Virus record (IMG/VR): IMGVR_UViG_3300023174_002791
Coordinates: 1-59,269 of that record
Source of the DNA: a virus
Reading direction: 5' to 3' (one strand)
DNA: 59,269 nt
Under the pieces are notes generated by a model, which worked only from the letters and a program-made list of their open reading frames with translations, did no database searches and was not told the DNA's origin. Each line of letters opens with the position of its first letter. Position 1 is the first letter of the stretch. A program made the position numbers and the translations under genes. This document shows positions 23,326 through 29,334 of this stretch, piece by piece.

Positions 23326-23480
23326 GCCAACAGGTCTCTGTGTGTTGCGTGAGGCGTTTTTGGGGCTTAAAGCGCGTTTAACAGGGTTCGCCCCTTCGGG
23401 CTAGGTAAAGATATTACCCAAAGGGCAAAACGGTCTCTATGAGGCTTCTGAGCCTTCATACTCCGTTTCTGGATACTGAC
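23326..23480 (-). other. Intergenic region after ssb with repeated motifs
   Basis: This 155-base stretch follows the ssb stop. It holds a gcgtgaggcgtt segment also found near 29.26 kb, a ggtctctatgaggc (23432-23445) element, and a small hairpin gccc-cttc-gggc near 23391-23402. No ORF or tRNA fold is evident. It is probably an untranslated, regulatory or terminating region. Confidence 0.45.
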
Positions 23481-23918
23481 CTAAAAAGGGAAATCCTGCG
23501 CTGGTTCGCTCAGAGGCTTTGACCAAGGGTCTTCGCTGGCAGGGGTCGGTGAAGATGAACGGGTTACGTTGCTCTTTTGAATTTTCACAGGCGCTCGCCC
23601 TAGTTCTACAGCAAACTTCTGGGCTGTTACTTCTACAGTCGTACGCTTCTGTCCATCACGTCCTTCCCAAGAACGTTCAGCAGCGGTGCCTACAATAATT
23701 ACAGAGTCGCCCTTCTGAACAGAATCGGCTACGTGCTCAGCAGCCCTGTCCCAAACGGTAACTTTCCAAAACGTTGTATCTGATTCTTCCCAGACACCAT
23801 TGACGTTCTTCTTTTTGCTAGTTACAACATTTACGGTACACAGTGCTTTGCCAGACGGCAAAAACTTTAGTTCAGGGTCTTGCGTCAAGTTACCTATCAA
23901 CGTGATTTGTGCGGACAT
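23481..23918 (-). CDS. ssb: Single-stranded DNA-binding protein
   Basis: A 145-residue OB-fold SSB. The N-terminal MSAQITLIGNLTQDPEL, the FWKVTVWDRAAEHVADSVQKGDSVIIVG core, and the KRTTVEVTAQKFAVELG strand are characteristic. A Ser/Pro-rich tail ends in DFPF, similar to the acidic DDIPF tip that binds replication partners. It supports phage replication and recombination. It overlaps the upstream WhiB-like gene at base 23918. Confidence 0.92.
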   Translation of the reverse strand: MSAQITLIGNLTQDPELKFLPSGKALCTVNVVTSKKKNVNGVWEESDTTFWKVTVWDRAAEHVADSVQKGDSVIIVGTAAERSWEGRDGQKRTTVEVTAQKFAVELGRAPVKIQKSNVTRSSSPTPASEDPWSKPLSEPAQDFPF

Positions 23919-24175
23919 TATTTTTTCTCCTTTTGGGTGTATGTGGATTTTTCTACTACGTGACCATTACGCCAGACTAAGCCACCTGCTACGCCGTCAA
24001 ACGCGGTACTTTTTGGTTTGTTTGTCAGCACTTCTTCTTTACATAGTTCAGTAATCGGACAGACGCGGCAGAAAGTAAGTGCTGGTCTGGCTTCATCCCA
24101 AGTTACGGCATCAAAGAGAAAAGGATTTTCATTAGCGCAAGCGGCTTCTGTTAAAGGTCTACCAATTACGCCCAC
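23918..24175 (-). CDS. WhiB-family Fe-S transcription factor B
   Basis: An 85-residue protein starting with GTG after AAAGGA. The cysteines follow the WhiB pattern: Cys13 in AACANENP, then Cys36, Cys39 and Cys45 in CRVCPITELC, with a GVAGGLVW turn at 61-68 replacing GVWGG. It differs strongly from the 21035-21340 copy, so the genome carries two distinct WhiB genes. It would bind an Fe-S cluster and host sigma factor and act on transcription. Confidence 0.85.
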   Translation of the reverse strand: MGVIGRPLTEAACANENPFLFDAVTWDEARPALTFCRVCPITELCKEEVLTNKPKSTAFDGVAGGLVWRNGHVVEKSTYTQKEKK

Positions 24176-24201
24176 AATTATCCTTTCTGACTGTATCTAC
24201 T

Positions 24202-24318
24202 TTAGCGGTTGCCACTGACATTTGTTTTGATTGAACGTGAATAGGTTTCAACGAAGTTACGCCATTGCTTTAGCGACTTCATTTGTTTCCTATGCTCTTT
24301 GAATTTTCTAATCAACAT
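24202..24318 (-). CDS. 38-residue basic microprotein
   Basis: An ATG at 24318 overlaps the TAA of the transglycosylase-like gene (TAATG). The frame encodes 38 residues rich in Lys and Arg (KFKEHRKQMKSLKQWRN). It probably binds nucleic acid or a membrane. Coupling supports that it is translated. The function is unknown. Confidence 0.55.
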   Translation of the reverse strand: MLIRKFKEHRKQMKSLKQWRNFVETYSRSIKTNVSGNR

Positions 24319-24785
24319 TAGTACCAACCTCCAATCTGATTTCCGCCAGCCTGACGTAGCCAGAACGCCCAAGCATTGCACGGGTTGTCATAACGGTGGA
24401 CGATGTAATCAAGCCCTCGGATAATCTGCTCTTTCGGAGGTGTTGCAATATCAAGTCCTAAGATTTGTGGGATACCGCCAGCGTAGACGATTTCACCATC
24501 AACCTTGATAGGGATTTTGGATTTTGATTTATGTCGCCAGTTGCTCTCTTTAGTCCACAACTGGTCAAGGCAAGAAAATTGTTTTACGTTCCAACCATAG
24601 TCATCTATTAATGAACGAGCATAGTTTCTGGAATCGTCAGGAAGCCAAGGGGCTTCAACTACAACTACAGGGAGCGGTTCTTCTGCGCTCGCCTTTGGTT
24701 CTTTTAGTGTTATCTGGATTCCTACGAACAGAAGCCAAACAACTAGATTTACTAATACAAACTCTCCACGTGGGGTTAAACGCAT
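24318..24785 (-). CDS. Membrane-anchored transglycosylase-like protein
   Basis: A 155-residue protein. Residues 9-27 (VLVNLVVWLLFVGIQIT) are a signal anchor. The rest has QFSCLDQLWTKESNWRHKSKSK with Glu as a possible catalytic residue, then a GGIPQILGLD segment and a DNPCNAWAFWL end, matching SLT or Rpf-like muralytic domains of actinobacteria. It would act on peptidoglycan outside the membrane. Its place in the early half, not in the lysis cluster, is unusual and may mean host-wall remodelling. Confidence 0.75.
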   Translation of the reverse strand: MRLTPRGEFVLVNLVVWLLFVGIQITLKEPKASAEEPLPVVVVEAPWLPDDSRNYARSLIDDYGWNVKQFSCLDQLWTKESNWRHKSKSKIPIKVDGEIVYAGGIPQILGLDIATPPKEQIIRGLDYIVHRYDNPCNAWAFWLRQAGGNQIGGWY

Positions 24786-24815
24786 ACGTTTACCTTTCGT
24801 TAGTGATAACTCCCT

Positions 24816-24827
24816 TAACGGGGGTTA
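24816..24827. promoter_or_regulatory. Operator-like palindrome TAAC-GGGG-GTTA
   Basis: A perfect TAAC-N4-GTTA palindrome lies in the 81-base gap between the HTH gene and the transglycosylase-like gene. It belongs to a set of similar sites at 23.3, 25.9, 33.6, 38.4, 40.9 and 44.2 kb. A weak -10-like AGTTAT would be at the shared offset. It is a likely regulator binding site. Confidence 0.6.
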
Positions 24828-24866
24828 TTCTTAGACTGCCATAGATAAAGTTGAATTACAATCCTT

Positions 24867-25379
24867 TCAAACATTTGATTTCTGGGAATATGAAGCAACG
24901 ATTGGCGGTGACCAAGTATCGCTGGGGTAATCACGGACAGCAACAGTTGTTGAGCCATCTGGATATTGAGTCACTAACACTTCCTTACCAAGCACCTGAA
25001 AAACGGACGACGTTATCGTCTTTGCTTTAGGTTGTTTGTTTTTGGGAGTCTCAGTGGGGCGGAAAAAAACCCAATCAGGTGAGACATAGATTTTGCACCT
25101 ATCTCTGGTAGCGGATAACCGCTCTATCTTTCCTGATAAGTGTAACACGCTAAGAACACCACTAGCCGTACCGTGATGGACATTCAGACGTTCTGAAATA
25201 TCTTTCCACGTAACGCCATCTGCTTCAGCGTGATTAATAATGGCTAATACAGAGGATTGCAGTTGTGCAGTCTTCCCTGATTTATCCATTGTGCGAGCGC
25301 GTACAGCAGAAGTTTCACTACCGCTATGACCTGACGTTCCTGCATAGGGCAGAAACAATTCATCTCTCTGGTTGCTCAT
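24867..25379 (-). CDS. Winged-helix DNA-binding protein
   Basis: A 170-residue protein with AAAGGTGG upstream. Residues about 40-100 form a winged helix, with VLAIINHAEADGVTWKDIS, then HHGTASGVLSVLHLSGKIERL, and RCKIYVSPDW as the wing. The N-terminus is polar. Such proteins are frequent in actinophages as transcriptional regulators. It follows an iteron-like repeat cluster on the upstream side and precedes an operator-like palindrome, so it is a candidate regulator of the early sites. Confidence 0.75.
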   Translation of the reverse strand: MSNQRDELFLPYAGTSGHSGSETSAVRARTMDKSGKTAQLQSSVLAIINHAEADGVTWKDISERLNVHHGTASGVLSVLHLSGKIERLSATRDRCKIYVSPDWVFFRPTETPKNKQPKAKTITSSVFQVLGKEVLVTQYPDGSTTVAVRDYPSDTWSPPIVASYSQKSNV

Positions 25380-25644
25380 TTAGCACCACCTTTCACATTT
25401 AGTGTAGGTGAGGTTACCGACAATTCTACGGATTTGTAAGTGAGTGTTACAACGGTACGAAGCGCTAATTACCAGGTAAATCTGGGAGCCTGAATCGCCA
25501 GGTAACAAAAGGTTACAAAAGGTTACCTGTTAAGTGTTCCGTGTTCGCACGTGGCGGAACAACCCGCGCCCACATAGAAGGTGACACTGACGATGAAGTC
25601 AGCGAGGAAACTCTTACGTCACCCCTATTGCGAAACCTGCCTCT
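25380..25644 (-). other. Non-coding region with short repeats, possible origin or control region
   Basis: A 265-base region with no convincing ORF. It holds a ggtaac-aaaa-ggttac-aaaa-ggttac array (25501-25526), accaggtaaa (25471-25480) and an inverted repeat tgttccg (25535-25541) / cggaaca (25555-25561). On the minus strand a TTGTAA-N18-TAGAAT promoter-like pair lies before the HTH gene. The direct repeats and dyad are what one expects of a replication origin or an autoregulatory operator. Confidence 0.45.
25501..25526. repeat. Iteron-like GGTWAC repeat cluster
   Basis: Three GGTAAC/GGTTAC boxes are separated by AAAA spacers of exactly four bases, giving 10-base phasing. The outer boxes also form an inverted pair. 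This periodicity places the boxes on one face of the helix, as in replication initiator or repressor sites. Confidence 0.6.
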
Positions 25645-25809
25645 TTACGCTGAGGTAGGAATCTCTTTTACAATTTCAATGTTACCAACTTCGCCATACC
25701 ACTGTAAAGCAGAGGCAATTCCGAGATAACCATTGACATTAACGCCAACTTCGCTTGATGGGTCAGCGAAGGCATCTTTAACAACAACGCTTACATTTAC
25801 CATTGTCAT
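25645..25809 (-). CDS. 54-residue hypothetical protein
   Basis: The ATG at 25809 is preceded by AAAGGGGA. The frame of 54 codons encodes TMVNVSVVVKDAFADPS, then VGVNVNGYLGIASALQWYG and an IEIVKEIPT end. The beta-rich pattern and ribosome site support a real gene. The function is unknown. Confidence 0.65.
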   Translation of the reverse strand: MTMVNVSVVVKDAFADPSSEVGVNVNGYLGIASALQWYGEVGNIEIVKEIPTSA

Positions 25810-25858
25810 TTAGTTCCCCTTTCTGGGAATTACAGGATAACCCACATTAGGTTAACAC

Positions 25859-25870
25859 CAATTGGGGTTA
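25859..25870. promoter_or_regulatory. Operator-like site, variant
   Basis: CAAT-TGGG-GTTA lies in the gap between the 52- and 54-residue genes. It matches the TAAC-N4-GTTA family on one half. On the minus strand a TAACCT at the shared offset could be a -10. The right half is less conserved than in other sites. Confidence 0.45.
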
Positions 25871-25891
25871 GGCGCGTGTCGAAAATGTTTT

Positions 25892-26050
25892 TTAGGCTAT
25901 TTTGTAGGTCGCATCAACAGATACGCTCTTTCCATATTGTTCTTCAATGATTAGTTTGGCTTTAGCCAGTGCGTCAATTTCAGTTTCTGCTCCTAGTGAT
26001 ATTGCTTCACCTTTCAAATTGACAAGCACCACATAATCTTTTTGTTCCAT
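25892..26050 (-). CDS. 52-residue hypothetical protein
   Basis: The ATG at 26050 overlaps the TAA of the upstream gene (TAATG), with AGGAGC upstream. The 52-residue product has EQKDYVVLVNLKGEAISLG, then a helix EIDALAKAKLIIEEQYG. It resembles a small beta-alpha accessory fold. The function is unknown. Confidence 0.65.
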   Translation of the reverse strand: MEQKDYVVLVNLKGEAISLGAETEIDALAKAKLIIEEQYGKSVSVDATYKIA

Positions 26051-26523
26051 TATTCGCTCCTTTCATACGGTCTTTGTACAGCCTTTGCAACATCCTCTTT
26101 TGTGTAACCAGCGGCTTCAATAACTTTTAAAAGTGCTGGGTCGTCACTTGAATCGGCAACCAAACGTCCTTGATGCCAAGTAAAGGGGGTGCTCTGACCT
26201 ACGGGCAGAACCCAAAGGTGATATTGATTAGCAGTATCAACCAATTGGCTTTCAGGCGGGAAGATGTCTATTGCTTCTCGCTCTGCACCAGCCAACTCAT
26301 TCTTGATTCTCTGAAGATGTCGCCAATCACGGATGGCTCTACGGTCATTGTGTTTAACAGATAACCAAATAGCCCCTGTCTCCCCTTGTTCGGGCGTCAG
26401 TAATTTCTTTTCAACTGTGTAGAACTTATTACGCCACAAAGTCGTGTTGTCATCTAGTTCTACTGGTACGCCATTACGTAGAGCGTGAGCAGGTTGAAAT
26501 TTATCCCACGTTGGTTTTGTCAT
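26050..26523 (-). CDS. DUF7694-like phage protein
   Basis: 157 residues from the ATG at 26523, which overlaps the TGA of the ADP-ribosyltransferase-like gene (ATGA); the frame extends a few codons further. Motifs WLSVKHNDRRAIRDWRHLQRIKN and ESQLVDTANQYHLWVLP fit a family abundant in phages and, as I recall, termed DUF7694. The function is unknown. Coupling to the putative modifying enzyme suggests a joint role. Confidence 0.7.
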   Translation of the reverse strand: MTKPTWDKFQPAHALRNGVPVELDDNTTLWRNKFYTVEKKLLTPEQGETGAIWLSVKHNDRRAIRDWRHLQRIKNELAGAEREAIDIFPPESQLVDTANQYHLWVLPVGQSTPFTWHQGRLVADSSDDPALLKVIEAAGYTKEDVAKAVQRPYERSE

Positions 26524-27212
26524 ACATCCCACCAAGTATCAATACTGGTCATACCATTGATGATGGCTTCTTGTTCATTCCGACCAAGTAGCACAGCAAT
26601 CACTTGCTTTTTGTCTACAGTCGCTTGAATGACTATTGAATTATCTTTCTTCAAACGTTGAGCAAAGAATTTTGCTTTCTCTTTATCAAACGTCCACGAT
26701 AATCCTTTTTCATTGACTCCTCTTTGACATCCACGATAAACAGTCACAGTGTCAGGCAGTTTCTGATAGTAGAAAAATTCTTCTTCATCCATCAGATGCT
26801 TTTTCTCTGGTCTATCTGAATTAAACAGGCGTTGCCATTGAGCAAGATTCTGCCAAGCGTTCTCTGTATCTGACCAAATCGCAACTAGGAATTGCCAGTA
26901 GTCACGGTCTTTCATCTTGTCAGCAATCTCAATGAACGCTTCAATCCTGTACGGACGTTCGTGCAACCAGATGTACTTAGTCCAGTTGCTTTCTTTAAGC
27001 GCTCGCTGTGTTTCTGCCACTTTGAATTTATACAGATGATTAGCAGCACCGTTATTGATTAGAGGTACTTGATAAATCAACGGGTGGCGTAACTGCTCAC
27101 CCATTGCCCCCTGCTCTAAGTACGGACGGAGTTCAGGTAACAATTCTTGCGACAATTGTTCTTTAATCATCGCTTCGTATTGTTTGAAATCATTTATGTT
27201 TGGCATTGTCAT
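26520..27212 (-). CDS. ADP-ribosyltransferase-like protein
   Basis: A 230-residue protein. The C-terminal 80 residues have the order of motifs in R-S-E type mono-ADP-ribosyltransferases: an Arg in TVTVYRG (Arg160), a SWT motif (Ser172-Thr174) in GLSWTFD, and an EQE motif (Glu213-Glu215) near the end, with an aromatic KFFAQRL helix between. The N-terminal 150 residues are helical. T4 uses such enzymes to modify host RNA polymerase. Catalytic identity is inferred from the three motifs. Confidence 0.65.
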   Translation of the reverse strand: MTMPNINDFKQYEAMIKEQLSQELLPELRPYLEQGAMGEQLRHPLIYQVPLINNGAANHLYKFKVAETQRALKESNWTKYIWLHERPYRIEAFIEIADKMKDRDYWQFLVAIWSDTENAWQNLAQWQRLFNSDRPEKKHLMDEEEFFYYQKLPDTVTVYRGCQRGVNEKGLSWTFDKEKAKFFAQRLKKDNSIVIQATVDKKQVIAVLLGRNEQEAIINGMTSIDTWWDV

Positions 27213-27424
27213 TTACGAACACTCCTTAATTCTCGTCCACGTGACACCATAACTGTTTCTGCCTCTATGCCATACAGACGTAGAGCATCAGCAACCATCT
27301 CATTGAGAATGTCAGCAAAGTTCTCGCCAACCCTCATACCGTTAGGTGGAGTAATTACAACTCGGCATCTAACACTGAATGGAACACTCCACAATGTTGA
27401 TGTGTCCTTGATGTCTTCACTCAT
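27209..27424 (-). CDS. Small hypothetical protein, 71 aa
   Basis: A 71-residue protein with AGGAGG before its ATG. It has a SVRCRVVITPPNGMRVG strand-turn followed by a helix FADILNEMVADALRLYG and a basic end. It is coupled to the next gene by an ATGA overlap. The function is unknown. Confidence 0.65.
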   Translation of the reverse strand: MSEDIKDTSTLWSVPFSVRCRVVITPPNGMRVGENFADILNEMVADALRLYGIEAETVMVSRGRELRSVRK

Positions 27425-27425
27425 A

Positions 27426-27560
27426 TCAATAACCTCCAGTGCTAGTAGGAATCAGATTGAATTTGCGTACACATTCTTTACAAACGGGGACTTCAAATCG
27501 GTAGTCAAATTCTTCATCGCAGTTCTTAAAACACTTTTCGCAATATGGCAGTTCACTCAT
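27426..27560 (-). CDS. 44-residue zinc-finger microprotein
   Basis: An ATG at 27560 opens 44 codons. The cysteines form two sets: CEKC at 7-10 with Cys14, and CKEC at 27-30. A small treble-clef or ribbon fold is likely. The frame ends two bases before the next gene's ATG. It is one of several tiny Cys-rich genes in this region. Confidence 0.62.
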   Translation of the reverse strand: MSELPYCEKCFKNCDEEFDYRFEVPVCKECVRKFNLIPTSTGGY

Positions 27561-27622
27561 TTGATTACCAACCATCCGTTATGAACAAAGACATAGCAGT
27601 AGAAGAAACCCATAATGAACAT
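27557..27622 (-). CDS. Possible short membrane protein
   Basis: A frame ending with TGA 27557 overlaps the zinc-finger start (ATGA). From the ATG at 27622 it gives 21 residues with a hydrophobic FIMGFFYCYVFV core. A longer open frame upstream overlaps the 143-residue gene and is probably not used. There is no good ribosome site. Weakly supported. Confidence 0.35.
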   Translation of the reverse strand: MFIMGFFYCYVFVHNGWLVIK

Positions 27623-27677
27623 AAACGTTCTGGTCTGAATCAAACGCTCTATGTCGCCAGGTAACGTGCGACGTTCT

Positions 27678-28109
27678 TTAGTTTTTTGGCACACTTGAAA
27701 ACACCTCGCTCTCTTGCGCTTCTTCACCGAACGTTTCGGCGTAGAGGTTTCTACCTTCAGTCCAGTCCAACCAACTGCCGTCAGAAGAAACTTGAAATGC
27801 GCTTCCAAATTCTTTCTTCAAACAGATAAGGACTGCTGTGACTACAGCATCGTAAGGACGCTGACCAGTTTTACAGAAAGAGAACTCTTCACCGTTCTCA
27901 AGAACAAATGATTCGTTACCAAATTGGGCGAAGCCATTGAACGAAACCATCGTTGCGCTTAAATCAGGTGAACCCTGACCCATTACATCTCCGAGCGGAA
28001 TACCAGCGTCATCTGCGACTCTGATAATCATTGCAACTTTCTTTGTGAACGCAGCGAACTTGTCTGCATCCACCGTTTCTGGCTGTCGCCAGTAGTGTGT
28101 GTATCCCAT
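27678..28109 (-). CDS. MGYTHYW-family phage protein
   Basis: A 143-residue protein beginning GYTHYWRQPE, a conserved start in a phage family of unknown function. It has a FSFCKTGQRPYDAVVTAVL segment with a conserved Cys. GAGAGGA lies upstream. The C-terminal part is acidic. It probably has an early host-takeover role; this is a guess from location only. Confidence 0.7.
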   Translation of the reverse strand: MGYTHYWRQPETVDADKFAAFTKKVAMIIRVADDAGIPLGDVMGQGSPDLSATMVSFNGFAQFGNESFVLENGEEFSFCKTGQRPYDAVVTAVLICLKKEFGSAFQVSSDGSWLDWTEGRNLYAETFGEEAQESEVFSSVPKN

Positions 28110-28110
28110 A

Positions 28111-28377
28111 TCAGTTTCCTCTCATAGTGGTTGAGTTAGCACTTACATTACCAGCCATATCGCTTACCTGTAAAGTGTCAACGAGTTCATTGACACAGTT
28201 CTGAAGATTCTCGTCAGCGGCAACAGTTGAGTCCATCAACGTCGGGTGTTCGCCAATAATTCTCAACAGTAGTGCGACATACCATTCACCTTGCGTTCCA
28301 AGACTGACTTGATTGTGCCTTAACAAATCAGACACTTTTAGAACAGCCTCTCGTTGCTCTTTCTGGAATTGCGTCAT
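28111..28377 (-). CDS. Hypothetical helical protein, 88 aa
   Basis: An 88-residue protein starting QFQKEQREAVLKVSDLLRHN, with a WYVALLLRIIGEHP helix and a Thr/Ser-rich end. No family is recognised. It lies next to the MGYTHYW gene and downstream of two zinc microprotein genes. Confidence 0.6.
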   Translation of the reverse strand: MTQFQKEQREAVLKVSDLLRHNQVSLGTQGEWYVALLLRIIGEHPTLMDSTVAADENLQNCVNELVDTLQVSDMAGNVSANSTTMRGN

Positions 28378-28392
28378 TACAAATCTCCTTTT

Positions 28393-28482
28393 CTAGTCTT
28401 TGTGCCAGCAGTCGCATCCGCAACGCTTGGCGCAGTATTCGTGTTCGTTGTCTAGACAGTTATGGCAGACAGCGGTGGACAT
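28393..28482 (-). CDS. 29-residue Cys-rich microprotein
   Basis: An ATG at 28482 overlaps the stop of the upstream zinc protein (TAATG). The 29 residues contain six Cys (CHNC near 6-9, then CAKRCGCDC at 17-25) and several His. It would bind metal. Coupling supports translation. The function is unknown. Confidence 0.55.
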   Translation of the reverse strand: MSTAVCHNCLDNEHEYCAKRCGCDCWHKD

Positions 28483-28661
28483 TAGAGGTCTCCCATTTCT
28501 GCATCAACCATACGGCTCATTCCAAGATACCGACTGGTATCAATTGTCAGGTCAGCGCACCAGAGGCACACTTTGCCGAAACGCTTCTTGAAGTACGGGT
28601 CAACAAATGCCTCGCTGGAATCTGCATTGCACTTCAGGCACTTATAAGTTTTGGTCGCCAT
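28482..28661 (-). CDS. 59-residue zinc-ribbon protein
   Basis: The ATG at 28661 overlaps the TAA of the 109-residue gene. It encodes 59 residues with CLKC at 8-11 and CLWC at 32-35, a spacing typical of zinc ribbons, then a helical RYLGMSRMVDAEMG end. It narrowly misses a 60-residue cut-off. The function is unknown. Confidence 0.7.
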   Translation of the reverse strand: MATKTYKCLKCNADSSEAFVDPYFKKRFGKVCLWCADLTIDTSRYLGMSRMVDAEMGDL

Positions 28662-28990
28662 TACGCTTTCACCTCATTCATAAATTTGATGAAGTTCTGC
28701 GCTGACGCAAGGTCATTAGCGGAAGCAACCTCGGTTGCGCCTGTTGTTGCAAACGAGTGCGACACTCTTTCTACATCTGGCAACATCCAGTTGCTATACA
28801 CAGCAACAGGGTTGGCAAGAAGTTCAATAAAGTTTTCTCTCGAATCACGCTTGACTTCAACGAAGCCAACAACTTTTCCGTTTCGGGTGATTACAACTGA
28901 ATCGGCTGCGCCGAGTTCAATTACGGTTGGACTGAATTTCTGGATTGCAGTCATTGGTCGGATTGTTGCGCCGAATGGTGTCTCAGTCAT
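28661..28990 (-). CDS. Hypothetical protein, 109 aa
   Basis: A 109-residue protein with a central VVITRNGKVVGFVEVKRD segment that resembles the Phd/YefM-type dimerisation strand of antitoxins. The rest is helical and Ala/Ser-rich. It starts one base after the TAA of the upstream microgene. No toxin neighbour is evident, so a toxin-antitoxin role is doubtful. Confidence 0.58.
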   Translation of the reverse strand: MTETPFGATIRPMTAIQKFSPTVIELGAADSVVITRNGKVVGFVEVKRDSRENFIELLANPVAVYSNWMLPDVERVSHSFATTGATEVASANDLASAQNFIKFMNEVKA

Positions 28991-29107
28991 TTACGCACTC
29001 TCCTTGTTAGTCAAGTACGAGAACTTGCAGTTCTCACAGGTGATTAAAACAAGCATCGGTGCTACTGAATCTTTTGACCAGAAGTGGTCACAGTTCTTAT
29101 CAAACAT
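28991..29107 (-). CDS. 38-residue zinc-finger-like microprotein
   Basis: The ATG at 29107 is preceded by GAGGAAACG. The 38 residues include Cys6, His8, and a CENC pair at 24-27. The frame ends with TAA immediately before the ATG of the next gene. Size, spacing and ribosome site support a real gene. Confidence 0.6.
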   Translation of the reverse strand: MFDKNCDHFWSKDSVAPMLVLITCENCKFSYLTNKESA

Positions 29108-29334
29108 TTTCGTTTCCTCACGTAAGGGGGGTTGTGGGTTTCCCTTACGAAAGAAACATTGCCACCAACGGTTTTCGTCTGTCTAGCCGTCGATGGGCGT
29201 GTTTCGTAAAATGTGACGGAGATAACTTCAATGCTCCATAGGCTCCAGAAGGGTCTATGAGGCGTGAGGCGTTAACAGGGCTGGGAGGGCGTTTAACAAC
29301 ATCGACCCCCCGTTTGCTTCCTTCGGTATTAACC
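29108..29334 (-). other. Intergenic region after terminase
   Basis: A 227-base gap. It contains an inverted repeat cgtaaggg (29121-29128) / cccttacg (29142-29149), an overlapping TAAG-GGGG-GTTG operator-like site (29123-29134), and gcgtgaggcgtt and gggtctatgaggc (29251-29263) elements shared with 23.3-23.45 kb. No ORF or tRNA is seen. It probably ends the terminase transcript and starts the next. Confidence 0.5.

Noticed and set aside
23261-23480. Possible tRNA from the ggttcgcccc string
   Set aside because: No acceptor stem or anticodon arm can be folded around it. No convincing tRNA was seen elsewhere by eye; a tRNA scan would settle this.
25501-25526. CRISPR-like array
   Set aside because: The repeat units are only six bases with four-base spacers. 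That is iteron-like, not CRISPR.
25541-25729. Plus-strand 62-codon ORF in the non-coding region
   Set aside because: It runs antisense into a convincing minus-strand gene and has no ribosome site.
27557-27808. 83-codon minus-strand ORF overlapping the MGYTHYW gene
   Set aside because: The first two thirds lie over the 143-residue gene in another frame; only the last 21 codons past that gene's stop are considered possible.
28661-28990. Toxin-antitoxin module
   Set aside because: Only a Phd-like strand is present in one gene and no toxin neighbour was recognised.
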